DNA of 64,000 nucleotides from Lepiota brunneoincarnata (GCA_023014365.1 JAEBUN010000024.1:124001-188000); one strand, 5' to 3'. Shown: positions 23,071 to 36,547, counted from the first letter of the stretch. Program-made: numbers and translations. The notes: generated by a model from the letters alone, not told the origin.

Positions 23071-25264
23071 ATGCATTTGACCAAGGCTTTCCTTACCCTC
23101 TTTCCTCTCCTAACCTCCAGGGCGTTGGCTGCGATCTACAACGATCCTAGCCAACTTCCTCGCAACAATAGGTACGACTTTATTGTCATTGGAGGTATGT
23201 GCCACTTTTCTCTGGTTCTGTTCTTATCTGATGACGGAAAAAAGCTGGAACTGCTGGCAACGTTATCGCTGCCCGTCTCTCTGAGAACCCTAACTTCCGC
23301 GTTCTTGTCATTGAGGCTGGTAGATTGTGAGTTGTCTGCCCACCCCCCATGTGATACTCATAACTGATCATCTTACCTGCAGCCATGAGGGCTTCCAAGA
23401 TGAGCTGATCAAGATCCCCTTCTTTGGTCCCATGGCTTCCCCGGGCACCTCCTTCGACTGGAACTATACTACTATTCCTCAACCGGCCATCAACAACCAA
23501 AACATTCCATTCCCTCGTGGATATGTTTTGGGCGGTAGCTCTTCTACTAGTAAGAAGCTTTTCACTGAAACACCAATTCAACGTAACTAAAAGGGTGCCA
23601 GATTACATGGTGTACACTCGTGGTGCCAAAGATGACTACGATGCTTTTGCTGAGATTGCTGGCGATGATGGCTGGGCATGGGATAATATTGTCCCCTATG
23701 CTATCAAGGTATTTAACTCCTGTCTTTTTATGTTTCTCGCTCCTGGATTAAATTTCACATAGAACGAGAAACACGTCCCTCCTAATGATGGGCATGACGA
23801 GACTGGCCAATATATCCCGGAAATCCATGGATTTGATGGTCAGCTTCTGACTTCCCTTCCCGGCTTCCCAACGGACATCGACGACCGCGTTCTCGCCGTC
23901 ACTCAGGAGCTCGCAGAGTTCCCTTACAACCCCGATTACAACAGCGGGAACCCTCTTGGCGTCTCATGGATGCACTCCACTATCGGTGGTCCACTCCGTA
24001 GTTCTTCTGCCACTGCTTTCCTCATGCCGGCCCTCAACTCTCACAGGAATATTGACCTCCTCTACAATGCTCAGGTGACCAGGCTCATCCAGACTGGCAG
24101 GGCGGGTAATGTTCCTATCTTCCGTGGTGTCGAGTTTGCTCGCAGCTCTCGCTCTCGTCGCTATACCGCTACGGCCACCAAGGAAATTGTCCTTTCTGCT
24201 GGAGCATTTGGCACTCCCCAGATCCTCCTTCTTTCAGGTATAGGCCCCAAGGACGAACTCAGACAAGTCGGAATCCGTGCTGTCGTTGACCACCCGGAAG
24301 TTGGCAAGAACCTTGTTGACCACCCTCTGTTACCGGTGCAATGGATCTCAAACAGCACGAGCACCATGGATGAGATTCTCCGTGGTGGTGCCGCTCTCCA
24401 AGCCGGTCTCGACGAATACTATGCCTCTGGCTCTGGTCGCTTGGCTGCCAATGGTGTCTCCAACCACATGTCTTTCTTCCGCCTCCCTGATAACTCCTCA
24501 ATCTTGTCTCAGTTTGGTGACCCTGCTCATGGTCCAACCTCTCCTCACTATGAGCTTGCTTTTGGTGTAAGCGTTCTGGCACACACATCCAAGTTGCTTG
24601 CTTTCTGATGAATGGTTGTTCATTTAGAACGGTTTCTTCACTACCTCCCAACCCATTCCTCAATCTGGCGCTTATTTCTCGATTATCAATGTCGTGGTCT
24701 CCCCCACTTCTCGTAAGTGATCAACTTGTGGTTCCCTTGTGACTGTGTCTGATATTCGATTGGAGGCGGGTCGGTTACACTCGCTTCGAAGGATCCATTT
24801 GCCCACCCGATCATTGATCCCAGACTCCTCGACACCGACTTTGACAAGCAGACTATGATCTATTCTATCCGAGCAGCTCAACGCTTTGCGGCCGCCAATG
24901 CGTTCGGCGACTACATCACCGGCCCCTATACGGACCTTGTCACCGATCAGGACATCCTCGACTATATGGGTCAATGGGCAACCACCATCAAGCACCCGTT
25001 CTGCACTGCCCGTCTTGACAAGAGACCTAATGTTGGTGTCGTGGATGGCCAGCTTCTCCTTAAACGAGTGCGCGGCGTTCGCATCGTTGATGCATCTGTC
25101 TGGGTATGTTGTTCACACTCTTCCTACTCTCTCTCGCGAATTTTTGGTTTGCTTATTGTGCGATGTATAATGTATAGCCATTCATTCCCGCTGGTCACCC
25201 TCAGGCTCCTCTCTATGTTATCACTGAGAGGGCCGCCGACGTCATCAAGGCTGCTTGGCAGTAA
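23071..25264 (+). CDS. Secreted GMC-family flavin oxidoreductase 1 (aryl-alcohol-oxidase type)
   Basis: ATG at 23071, stop at 25262-25264, about seven exons, close to 600 residues. A hydrophobic signal peptide (LTLFPLLTSRALA) precedes the FAD-binding fold: YDFIVIG, with the first intron inside the Gly motif (GAGTAG after splicing), and VLVIEAGRS. Other landmarks are RGYVLGGSSSTN, EIVLSAGAFGTPQILLLSG and VGKNLVDHP. The C-terminal catalytic region has both expected histidines (TIKHPFCTA and IPAGHPQAPLYVI) around VRGVRIVDASVWPFIP. Family enzymes oxidise alcohols or sugars and pass electrons to oxygen, making peroxide used by secreted peroxidases. The usual HP-x-GT around the first His is HPFCT here. 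The substrate cannot be told from sequence. Confidence 0.9.
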
Positions 25265-27555
25265 ATTGCCTCACTGTCGTTTTATCATCAAAGGACCTTC
25301 CTATACAAGTATATCATCCATTATAATTCTGTTTTTCAAATACATTTATTTTCTTGTGTTTGCATATTACCGGAGGGAGGGGTCATGTAGCCATTTCAAC
25401 CTGGGTCCCCCAAGTCTTGTTGAGTATTGGCGGTGACCGAGCTGCGGATGGGCACAGCCATAGGGGCTGGTTCGACAGCACACACAAACACATGTTCTGA
25501 ACCTGCCGAGGTGGAGATTGCGGTGGTAGGTATTTCCTCTTAGAGCTTGGGTGTTGGGTTGGTGCTGCCGATCCATGGTAAACATACAACGTTGGGCGCA
25601 AGGTTATGTGGGGGCCGGTTGTGATTGATATCACAATATCAAGGTATCCATGGCAAGTCTTTGATCTAACTTGCATCGACAAGTTGTGACATGTGCACAT
25701 GTGTTAGTCAACGCATAGGAGTCAATTGCTGCCGCCGCCGCACAACCCGACAAATTAATCACACACGTAAATATTCCTGAGAAAGAAAAAAAAAAAAACC
25801 CCGTCAGGCGGTTGTCTCGGATGATCCAGAAACAGCAACACCGCTTCCTCTTTGAGGACAGTCCTAACTTAAGGGGTAGTTGACTTTGGAGGCAAGGCCC
25901 CCCCCCCCCCCCCCGTTCCCCGCGCGCTATGTGCTTCCACCGCCGACAAAGAGATTCGCCAAAGCGTCGCCCAGTGAGCGTTGGAAATGTCTGTCTGTAG
26001 AGGCTGCGCGCTGTCTAGCAGAGAAGACACCTAGCGCCAGGGAAATTACTGGCCTGACACAATAGCCTGGGATAAAGGCCAACCTTGCCCTGGGAATTTT
26101 CGTCGGAAAAAGAAGTTGGAAGCGATCAGTAAAGGCACGCGCAGGTACGTCAATAAGTTATGACCAAGGGTTGATGCTAGATGGTCTTAGTCCAACCAAG
26201 TGCTCTAAAGTCTCATCCAATGTCTGTTAAGGTTCCAACAATAAGCGCCCAATAGGGATCGACTGGGGTGAGTATTTTCACGGCGGAGGGGGAGTCCGCA
26301 ACCAATGGCAGGTTAGTGGTGTTCCGGAATCGCTGAAAGGAGAAGCACCACTTACGGTCTAAGCCCCTATTGTAGCCACAGGGTCATGATGTCATGTTGA
26401 GCACATCCCGTGCAAGTCAAGACGCAATGTATGATGTATTCTGAGCAGTTCTATGGTTGTATATTCCAATACGAAGTACATTTCGTCGCTATATCGATGT
26501 ATACAAGGTAAGAGAAACAGATAATTTCGACGTTGAATGGAACAGTAACCAGATACGAAGAGGGACTGTTTGAATACCTGGCGGGGTTCCATGAATTGAT
26601 AATGAGAGATGAACGTTTAAACGCCTTCCCCTTCCCCTGCGAAAGCTCCGCGAAAAGCCTGGTAACCCAAAGACCCCCGAAAAGCTATAACGAGGAATGG
26701 GAAGTGATAAATACCGATGGGGAAGTGAAAAAAAAAAAAGAGAGGAAACACACAGGTCAAACTAACCCAGTCAAGTACCGGGTGGACATATGATATGATC
26801 AAGTCAAAACGCCGCCATTAAAAAAAAAAAAAAAGCAACCGTCCCCAGAAATACATGCGATATCAAGCAATAAATATTGAATGCACCTAAAGCGGCGCCC
26901 TCTGCCGAAGAATAGCAATCAAAGGAAACAAAGCAAGGGTTGGGAAGAGGCTTCCGTCGGGGCCAAACAGAAGGAGTCTGAGGCCAATGTCCACAAGGTC
27001 CGCGTGGTGGGATTGTTACTCGTGAAAGGGGAGAAAATGGGAGATTGTAAGAGAAGCCAGGCTGATCGTCGGCCGGCTCTGGGAACATACTAAAACAAAT
27101 ACGAGACAGGAGGTAAAAGACCAGAGGGATGGAGAGGAGATTGAGCAGTGAGGATGTGTGCGATGTCGTTCGAGTTCGATGGTCCCAGTACAAAAGATTC
27201 CAAGAGTCGAGTTTTCGCCAACGGCAGTGGGAACAATTAATCAATCGTTTTCGGCGCTGTGACGGTGGCACAAGAGTGTGATTATTTTGTTTTCCTGTCC
27301 CGGAGATATAATGTAACTTTGTGATTCATGAAAAAACGGGGCCAATCTGACCGCCAGATGCCAAAAAAGAAAAGAGGGAGGGGAAGATAGAGAGAGATGC
27401 CAAAAATGCCAGTATATATGCATGCATCACACTTGGATGTCTATTGAAAGACTAGTAAGCGTTGGTCGAGGAATGAGCACAAGCCGACTTACGTCCAAGA
27501 CAAAAAAAACAATCCTATCCGTTTTAATCCACAAGATTCCGTTCCGTCTACGTCC
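25265..27555. other. Long intergenic region, no gene seen
   Basis: About 2.3 kb. It contains a 17-base C run at 25898-25914 and several A runs (for example near 25786, 26728 and 26819), but no frame with an ATG and protein-like composition. A minus-strand open frame at 26804-27271 starts at GTG and ends in a translated poly-T; I do not accept it. Part of this stretch must be 3'-UTR of the zinc-finger gene. Confidence 0.4.
25898..25914. repeat. Poly-C tract (17 bases)
   Basis: An uninterrupted run of 17 C in non-coding sequence, flanked by GGCAAGG and GTTCCCC. Such runs are prone to length errors. Confidence 0.85.
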
Positions 27556-30500
27556 TTACAGTGTGGTCGCTTGAACACTTTTCCGCCCAGCACCGATAAC
27601 ACCTGGGCCAGGGGTGCTCACAAAATCGTGCTGAGTCGGTAACGAGAACCCTAAAAGACACTTGCTTTCCTGCCCATCCAACTTCCAAATGTTCGAGGGA
27701 TTAATCATCGAGGATGAGGAACCGCCATCGGACAAGCCCCCAATAGACCCCGACCCGCTCGCACCTCGGACGCGAGGGAAGGTGTTCCGCGAATTCATTA
27801 CCTCCTCATATTCATCTTCAAAAGGAAGGTCAGACGACGATGTAGTGGTGGTGGTAGTCGAAGTAGGCGAAAGAGCGGGACTCTGAACGATGTCCTGAAG
27901 GAAGGAAGGAAGGAGTGGAGTGGGTGTCTCAATCTTCTGCCCATGCGGGGAGGAATGAGAAGATGAAGGAGAAGGAGTGAAGCGCTGCAGCCGCTGGCCA
28001 TCTGGGGTGGTGGTCTGCGCCTTGTTAGGCCCGGTGGAGTAAAGCGGCGAAGGCTGACGGTGACCCGATGTCTGGTAAATCGGGCTAGGGGCAGTATACT
28101 GCGGCGACGGCACGGATGGAACCTGCATATGGTCGACGTATTGACCGCCAAGCTGATTATGGGATTGTGATTTATGGACGGGGCGGTTCTGGGGCTGAGG
28201 TGCCAACCGATCATTGGTCTGCGGTTGAAGGGAAGGACCGAATGCGTCAACATAGGGTCGTCGGCTAAGAGGCGGGGTCATAGAATTCGCTCGAGGTACG
28301 GGTTGTTGCTGTTGGGCTTGCTGCATTGGATCAACCCCTAGCGCGTTCGAAGACAGCTGGGTTTGCGCCAAGACTGATGTGAGAAGTGCGATCCTTTCGG
28401 CCTGGACGGCCGCCGAAATGGAATCTCCGTTTCCTTCAGCATCTAAGCCGACGTTGATGAGAGGTAGAGCATAAGGCTGAGAGGTCCACGCACAAGGCAA
28501 GCAAGTCTGACAAACTTTCCTCCGTCGCCAGTTAAGATAATTGCACTTCTTACAGATCCAATCTCCAGGTTGCTGGAAACCAGTGTCAAGAGTCGATGTC
28601 GCGAGTTGACATGATGAACACTTACATGAGAAATAGGGCCCTTATTTCCCGTGTTGAGAATAGGCGGTTGCTGGGCGCGCGATGAGGATTGATCAAAGTA
28701 CAATAGACACCATACATACCGAGACACCGACGAGCCCGCCAGGTCGAATCTGACCTTGTTCGGGGAATGGTTCGTTATCAGGCCAATACATGATACAGGG
28801 CGACAGAGGATCACTGGAGATGTTCTGTACTCTGCCCCCGATGGAAAACGCCCGTCCTGACGGGGTCAGAAGTGGGTGGGCGGTCTTAGGTGGGCCAGAA
28901 ACCTGAGGTTGATACCCCATTGAGCGAGATGGCTGAGGCTGTGAACAGCTGTTGGGGCACGCTGGCTGATTGGCCGGTACGCTAGACCGCAAAGGGGCAG
29001 AGGGATTGGGGGAATTGGAAAACCGCGGGGAAGCTGCTGTGCGAGGTGTGGAGTTGTTTGAGGTTGAGTAGAGTTGTTGGGATTGTTGCTGGTTTTGGTG
29101 TTGACCGGGCGCAGTAGTGGTCGACTTGGGGCAGCCGCAGCCTATGCAAGAGAGGTTCCGCCTGTGAAGGATCATGCAGGGAAAGTTATCCGTAAGCATG
29201 GCGTCCAGAGAGGGAAGAGGGGTCAGGGAAAGTGGAGGGGGGAGGTTTATATATCAGACATGAACTTACCCAAAGTTGTGTGCGGCACAATTCGGCGAAG
29301 GGCAGCTGGAGACCGAGGAACAGATCGAATTCAGCAACAAGTTGGAATGAGGGAGGAGGTAGAAATGGATATGTCTATCCCGCTCGATCACGTTCTCAAT
29401 GTGGGATGGAATGTAGGAATGATCGGGCAGGGGGATGATCGAATGACGAAGGTGGAGAGGAGGTCTGGTGGAGCAAGGATTGTTTCGGGAAGGGATTACT
29501 CACATCCAGTCGCCAAGTCGGAAGCTTGTCTTGGGATTCGGTGGATTGGTGGAGAGAGTGTAATATTCCGTCGACCCGCCACGGGGCTCATCGATGACGA
29601 TAGTAGGAGACGGGGAGAGGAGGTTGGGGTGTGAGGTAGAAACTCTCAACATGGAGGACGGACAAGAGAGGTCGATGGGCAGACGGGATGATGGGGAGGA
29701 AGAGAGCTGGTGGAGGAGATAGGGAGGTATGTAAGTGAGCTGGTATATACGTAAGGGCAAGGGGGGTGAGATGACTTACGCAAGGCCGCAAAACAAAGCG
29801 CTTAAGTTTATGAAACGGCTCCAGATCAGATTCGAGGGCGGTGGCGACAGCGAAAGGGAGGTCGGACAGAGAGAGGGCAGCGCACGCCTGACGAAGAAAT
29901 AGGTAAGCATATTAGGTCAGGGAAGAATGCAGGGCAACAAAATGCAGAGATATTTCCGTGAAATGCGTGGAAGAATCCCTGCGCGAATCGAGTCACAACA
30001 CGTGACTACACAAAACGCGTTCCTCGAAGAACAAAAACACAAAAAAGAAAAAAAGTAAATTAGTAAAAAAGGCACACCTCGTTATGGGCGGAAAACACTG
30101 CCCAGATGTTTGCCTGTCCGAGCGTCGCGTACTCCTCTCGTACGCACCACAGACTAACGGGGATGGGCATACGCCCGGGGCAATAACCTTTAGGCGCCTG
30201 TGTCATCATAAACGATGTCAATTCAATTTCTGCGCCTGCACGACATCATATCAGATTCACGTACCGACTGCGGATGAAACACGGCAGATAACACCGTCTC
30301 CGGTGATGGTGGCAAGTTATATAACTGTGGACGAAGAGTTAGCTTGCAAAAGTAAAACAATGCACGCCCGGATGCGCCACTGACCTGTACAACGCGCGAA
30401 CGGGTGGCAAAAAAAGCCTGGATGGCGGCTCTGATAGACTGAGCTGAAGTAAGGCGGGAGTCAATGTCGCTGCCAGAGAGACTCGAGACTGAGGATCCAT

Positions 30501-30753
30501 CAGGAGACGGCTGTTGGGGCCGGGGGGCAAAGGTATCTATAATGGTAGAACCAGTAGTAAGTTCTCCATCGTCGTCGGGGGGTGAAGTCGGACGAGGGTA
30601 GGAAAAGGGAGAAGGGGGGTTGGGGGTGGGGAGAGCGTTTGTTTCTGGCGGAGAAGGAGCATTCTGCATCCGAGGAGGGTCACTGAAATCTTTGGGAGGG
30701 TTGAGGACGTCGTTGAATAATGTAGGTCTTCGCAAAAGGGCGACGGCGTGCAT
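27556..30753 (-). CDS. Protein with two RanBP2-type zinc fingers
   Basis: Start ATG 30751-30753 (MHAVALLRRP), stop TAA at 27556-27558, at least seven exons. The N-terminus is Pro/Ser-rich; a middle part with SIRAAIQAFFATRSRVVQ, LYNLPPSPETVLSAVF and DLPFAVATALESDLEPF looks folded. Two zinc fingers follow. The first is split by introns (GDW, then ICPSPNCAAHNFG, then RNLSCIGCG). The second, GDWICKKCNYLNWRRRK then VCQTC, is intact. The remainder is Gln/Pro/Ser/Thr-rich and disordered. RanBP2-type fingers bind single-stranded RNA or ubiquitin; the layout resembles fungal Nrp1-type RNA-binding proteins found in stress granules, though I did not identify an RRM with confidence. The start could lie in an upstream exon. 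Confidence 0.75.
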
Positions 30754-31733
30754 GAGGAGGGGTATAGGTGGTGGGGATGTTGTGGTTGAGAGTTGGACCA
30801 AGGAAAGGGGTATTTGAAGATTGACTATCGATCGTCGGCTGCTTCGACTTCTTGTGGAGAGGCTGACAACGTTTGTAGAAGCGACCAAGGATCACTTGGA
30901 TAAAATGGGGGTCCAGTGTGTATATGTATTTCGTACGCGAAATCCTCCGTTGCTCGCGTGGCATTCCTTTCTGGGCCTTGGCAACCACGCGGATCTGGTA
31001 CACAGCATGTACCCAATGCCTTCCTCTTCGCAACCACCAGCGCGCGTCCGATGTCACTATGTATGCACTTTCCAGGCACCATTTCGTGCCTCTCTGTCTT
31101 CCAGGTGCTACTCAACTGGACCATCGGGCACCTGTTCACCTTCCGTTCTCGCTAGGTTAATATCTATTCATCACCTTGTCGGTGACTCTTCGGCGCCGTC
31201 TTCTGACATGGACCGTGTCACTCCCAACTAGTTAAAACACCAATCAATCCCTGGCTTCCATCGACGTTGAAAAGCTGGACGTTTAGCGTTCTGGGAAGCA
31301 GTCCCATTTACAGCATCAAATGAATCAATTACATACTCTAAGCGATTAGACTGCAACCCTAAAATACCGATCTAGTTCACCCAGTTAATTCAAACTACTG
31401 TGGTCACAAGAAACATCTCCCCCCTTTGCCAAAAAATAACACCTGTGAGACCACAAGAAAGAGTCCACGGGCAGCGAATCACCGATAAGCCGGATAGTCC
31501 ATCATGGCGCCAGTTCGCCAGCCGGTGGCAACCAGGGTCAGCTACTAAGCCCTCCCGGAATAAGCCTGATCAATAAATAGCCAACCAGATCTGCCTCATG
31601 TCGCCTCCAGCGGAGCGCCGACTGCAACACACCGCAAAGCATCCTGTCACCGGGCGGCATCATGTCTTCACGACCAGCATTCAACTAATGCCTGCGGCTG
31701 AGAGTCAAAAGCACCAGGGTACCAGGGATTCCG
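30754..31733. other. Upstream region of the zinc-finger gene and 3' side of the helicase gene
   Basis: Overlapping open frames on both strands (30821-31231 plus, 30680-31057 minus) lack motifs and clear starts. No supported gene; a leader exon of the zinc-finger gene may lie here. Confidence 0.35.
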
Positions 31734-34700
31734 TTACAGTCCCTTGAATTTCATTCCACCCACATCCCTCTTGAAATTCCCATACAGTGTTCGATTAAGT
31801 GTGTCCCCAACCAGTTTGAGCACCAGTCCCTCTCGCACCAGCCACTCAGCATACCTTTTCCACGACTCGGCCCCTTTGGTCCCACGTTTCCCCGCCTCGG
31901 CACTCATCACGACTGCATCCCCTATGGGCCCTCCAATCGTCCTCATACTCCCAACAACGAACAGGCCCCTCTTTGCCCGAGTCAATCCCACATTCAACCT
32001 CCTCCGATCTGCTAGGAAACCAATTTTCCTGCTGTCATTGTTTCTTACCGTCGAGAATATAATCACCTCCTTCTCTCTTCCTTCAAACCCGTCAACCGTC
32101 TTCACTTCTACATCGCTCATCTCCCGGCACCGTTGATAGCTAAGCACTTCTTGAAATCTCTGCTTATACCTCTTATCCGTTGTCAACCACCGACTCAGGA
32201 GATTGATTTGTGCGACGTAAGGTGCGATGATCCCAATGTCTTGCCCTCGGAGTTTCTATACATAGAACCAGCCACCCCAAGGATCGGTGATTAATTGTGA
32301 ACAAGAAGTACAATCGAACTTCAGGGACTCACCGGATTGTGAAGTAACAAGTCTTCTACAAGGCTCACCACGATCTGTGCCTCGTGATGGTTCACTCGGC
32401 TCCTCCCACTCACAGACTCGTATCCAAAATGATCCAGGAAGATCACCGACGGCCGCGCTCGCTGGCCATCCTGAGCAGCAGCGTTTTGCAGAAAATGCAT
32501 CGTTGATAACGGTGGTTCCAATCCGCTTACTACATTTCCTTCCTTGTCCTTGGTCCCATCCCGGATCGAGTTATTATAGAATTCCCAAGACGGGAAACAT
32601 GATATCGCTGGGTGCATTCGATATTGAACGTCCAACATCAGAGAAGGCACAACTAATGGATGAAAAATCCCATTAGTTCCTCGGTGAGAACACGTAACCT
32701 GGGGCGGACTCACAACCCTCCCCTGTCAACCTCTCGAACAGACTGACGGCCAAACCCTGTGTTTGCGCCTCCTGACTTGTGACGATGGGGGGTAGTTGTT
32801 TGTGATCACCGATGAGCGCCAAGTGTCTTGACTGCGTTCCAACCAACCAGTCAAGCGTTGCCATCCATTTCCAGAGCATTCCCATGTAACGGCGAATCAA
32901 CAAACAAATGTACCCAAAATATGTTGCAAAGATCAGCCAAGACACCGCCCATGCATTCCAGCACTCACCCCTTTCATGATCGGGATCAGAGTAGCAGGTT
33001 CTGTTGACATGGAAGCCTCGTCAACAAACACGACGGGGAAATCGGACACGTTCAGAGCGGCGCTTGCGGACGTGATGCATGTCGTACAAACCTATTTTAC
33101 GAACAAGCGAAGAGGTGAGTCATCGTTTGGGCGACATTCGAATCTCGAACTTGGAGAAGCGAACGTAGAGTAGTAGCTCGAGGTGGGTGCGGTGACCGGG
33201 ATTCTAGGGAAGGTTCGGAATACTTACAACATCTGCAGAGTTCACAATGTCATGCAACATTTCTTGCTGCAGCCCGTAAATCTTCCCCTTAAGCTGCGCT
33301 TGCTGTCTGTCCTTCATAGCCATTGCTTTGAACATATTTTCCGCGCGTTGCTTCACGACTTTACTGGCGTTCCCCTTTTCCAACTTCTTAATCGTCTCCG
33401 AGAGACTGGAGCCCAACTGGTTAATGTCTTGTTCCAACTTGTCGAGGAGCTGTACGCTCTCGGCGCATAGAGGTTGGAGAGGGTGTTTCGAGAGAAGATA
33501 GTCGAGTGAGTAGTTCTGGAGAGATGCGCGAATCCGAGAGCCATATCCAACGCGCAGGGGTTTCAGGCCTGCTTTGATAAAACCTTCGACGAGATTGTCG
33601 ACAGCGACATTGGTATAAGTGCATACCAGGATCGGATGGGGAACTTCGAAGTGACTCTGCTCAATATTCAGAATACAAGTATTACAGTGCCAACAAGCAC
33701 AGACTCGCCTTCAAAAGCTTGATTGTCTCAACAATGGTCTTTGTTTTGCCGGTTCCAGGAGGCTGTTGGCACCGACAAGAAATTAACAAGACCCAAACCT
33801 TTAGTAGCTGGAAAACTTACCCCCTGAACTAGGCTGATACGTTTGCCAATCATTAAAGCCATGGCCTTCACCTGCGACCTGTTCAGCTGACCCAGGTCAG
33901 GATCGCCTGTCATGACCAATGGTTCATCGAGCGAATATCGCTCGACCCAACTATGTATGCGTATATCATCTTTGAATATGCCCTCGAACTCTTTCGCCGA
34001 GAACCCCCGAACATCATGTGAAAGGGCATCTTTTGGATAAGAGACGTCGTCTGAGGCTTGGAGTGCGTGAAAGTCACGGTGTTCGTGTGTAAGTTGTGAG
34101 GGATCCCCTGATCTTAGTAACACATCTCGAAGGTCCGTTCCAAGGAGGATATGCTCCTGGTCATTGGAACGAGGGAGCCGTTCAGTACGATTGGGGTCAT
34201 AATGAAGATACGCCATGGCCTTCCGCATTCTTTCATAGATAAAATTCGTTTGGTCAACATCAATTCGCCAGGAGCCCTCGATGTCGAACATGGCAGGGAA
34301 ACAAACCTCGAACCGAGTTTTCGTAAGCCGAATGATTGAACCTTTGTAAGGTGTTTCTTCCAAAGGATCAGCCCTCGATACCATAATTTGCATCCCAGTC
34401 CTGGTCCATCCATTCAATGATCAATCAAAAGGACATTGTTAATACGCACCCAAATTTATGGGTTTCTGGTAAGATAATGCCGGGACCAAACGCAAATGCG
34501 GCGACGGGTTTGCCATACTGGTTGGCCTGTAACCAGTAGGCAGAGAGATCCGTTATGCAGTAACCCTCTTGCTGGAGTCGAGTAAGAGACCAGGTTGATA
34601 AGCGTTCATTAATTTCGCTGCGACTTTCGGCTTCTTCGCTCTCTAACAAGGGCATAAAACTAGTGTATGAAGAGTCAAACTCAAAGTGCGTCCAAACCAA

Positions 34701-35221
34701 CAGTAAACATACTGTTTTTGATAGTTTTCTATAGCACCGAAATATAACTCTTCAGGTTTTACAGGTTCGAGGACAGGGACTTTTCTCCTCGGGTATTTTT
34801 TCCTGTTATCAGGTGTTGAAAGTGGGAAGCCAACACGCGAAAGGGCGCGTTTCCTCCAATCGAACCGCGGCTGTGAAGCGGAATCACCAATGTCATTCCA
34901 TTGTATGGCAAGCGCGTCCTCAGCACTGCTGGCTCCGTCAGGTTGTAACCATGCTCCTTCTGCCGCGACCAAGAGCGTGTCACCGTATGTCGACCGCCTC
35001 TGAGCGTTTGAGAGAACAGCACATGGGTCTCGCTGCACTGCCGTATGCAGCTGCCGGGGAGCATGCGACTGGTGATATGATATACGCGACAAGTGCTGAC
35101 CGTATAGATACTGTCGGATGCCCAGGCTGGATGTACACCGAGGAAGTGCGTTTGGGTGCAAAGGATACTGTATGGTAGACGACTCTAGACTCGAGAAAAA
35201 TGCCTTTCTATACGTGGCCAT
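31734..35221 (-). CDS. UPF1-like superfamily 1 helicase
   Basis: ATG 35219-35221 to stop 31734-31736, about ten exons, roughly 950 residues. The helicase core is complete: Walker A PPGTGKTKTIVETIKLL, ILVCTYTNVAVDNL, DEASMSTEPATLIPI, GDHKQLPPIV, LDVQYRMHPAIS, DGFEGREKEVIIFSTVRNN and RLNVGLTRAKRGLFVVGS. An accessory coiled insertion (LDKLEQDINQLGSSLSETIKKL) sits between motifs Ia and II, as in UPF1-type helicases. The N-terminus shows no Cys/His-rich UPF2-binding domain, so this is not canonical UPF1. It is rich in Ser, Arg and His near the start, and import into mitochondria is possible but not shown. IGHMBP2/HCS1-type or an unassigned UPF1-like RNA/DNA helicase are the alternatives. Confidence 0.85.
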
Positions 35222-36020
35222 TACATTGTCGGTGTCGATGATTGCTGCTCTGAATACCTTGGTGGATTTATAAAAGGAGGCCAGGTTGGGAGGAGGGGTA
35301 TATAGGAAATTGACGACATTTCCGAAACTAACTAATTTTGATCACGTGGTGCAACAATTCTTAGAGTATGTGTTTCCGTTGGGAGGAAGATCAAAATCAA
35401 ACACACTGGCTGCTTGAGTGGAGGATACACACTACTGGTACTCTTTGGTGAGAGGAGCAACAACAGTAATATTATGAAGATGTCCAGATGATAAGTCCGA
35501 TAATCAAATGGCCATCGACATCTTTCGAACCGAGACTCAAATTAACGGGTTGCAACGATAGCTCTCTTCTGGATCCAGAATATTCAAAGGTGGGCACGGA
35601 GAAGCTCGTGGCTATCCAACCATGAGAAACTGGGAAACACGGAACGCCGACTCAACAGAACCTGGTGTGGCCCCGTCACAAGGTCGGACTTCAAATTGGC
35701 GGGCTGTACTATCAGATTGATTGGCCCTGGCGAAGGACGAGAGCAATTCTAAAAGCGAATGATAGAGTGCCGACATGCTCGTATGGTATGCCATTGCATC
35801 GAAATAGGGCAGCCTCTCTCATTGCAAAGAAACATAGAAACGAGGATGGACAGTAACCCAGACTCTTGAACGCGCAGTACGTTCTTCCAATAGTGTGGCA
35901 GCGATCAGTTTTTCTAAGAGAGACGGTTTGAGCGGACAACCACGATGCCACAGGAGCAGAGCTCCAGGATACTTGGTAGTTGGTTCATGTAGGTACCAGA
36001 ACCAAGAAAGGAGTGGCTCC
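35222..36020. other. Intergenic, upstream of the helicase and downstream of RPC11
   Basis: The minus frame at 35819-36046 that looks protein-like is RPC11 3'-exon sequence read past its real stop in another frame. Nothing else is supported. Confidence 0.45.
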
Positions 36021-36547
36021 TCAGTTTTCGCGCCATTGATGTGCACAACTGGTGCATCTTGAGATTCTACATCAACACACGAATCGGAGTGAAGGACCTG
36101 AAAATATACCGGTAGACTGAACGCCCGTTAGATACAGACCTAACAGCATGGTAGTCTGATGCTTACAAGTGGTCATGGGTTCATCGGCGGAACGGATCTG
36201 AAGCTGGTAAAAGTACGCTCTGTCGTGGTTGCATTTATCACACGAGGCTAATATGGGTATGAGTGTGTCGAAGGAGGCGATGGAAACACAACAGACCCTG
36301 TGTCTGGTCGGCATGTGCCCACATCTCGTCTCCTCCGAGAACATCATCGACCTCCTTCCGCTTCAGCCAGGTCCTCGATGTCATCTAACAACACGGATTA
36401 ACGCCCTCCCGGTTGCTACCCACGACATTCACGGCGCACCTGTTTGGAGATTGGAAATTCATATGGACAGGTATTGCATGCCCATTTGTTGTAGCCAGTG
36501 TCTGAGGATATGACGAGAATATTTGCACAGGTTGGACAGAAGAGCAT
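36021..36547 (-). CDS. RPC11: RNA polymerase III subunit RPC11 (C11, TFIIS-like zinc ribbons)
   Basis: Five exons (36440-36547, 36297-36384, 36167-36247, 36110-36116, 36021-36066) sum to 330 nt, 109 residues, the usual family length. The N-terminal ribbon reads MLFCPTCANIL and WACNTCPYEFPI; a linker LKRKEVDDVLGGDEMW follows. The C-terminal TFIIS-like ribbon is CDKCNHDRAYFYQLQIRSADEP, with the acidic hairpin RSADEPMTT, and closes with CTSCAHQW. In the family this subunit gives Pol III its RNA-cleavage activity and is needed for termination and reinitiation on tRNA and 5S genes. Exon 4 is only 7 nt, needed to supply the conserved FYR. The gene diverges from the SPRY gene with 99 bp between starts. 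Confidence 0.9.

Noticed and set aside
26804..27271. 155-codon minus-strand ORF ending in a Phe run
   Set aside because: It starts with GTG, and its C-terminal Phe run is only a translated poly-T; no motif and no start.
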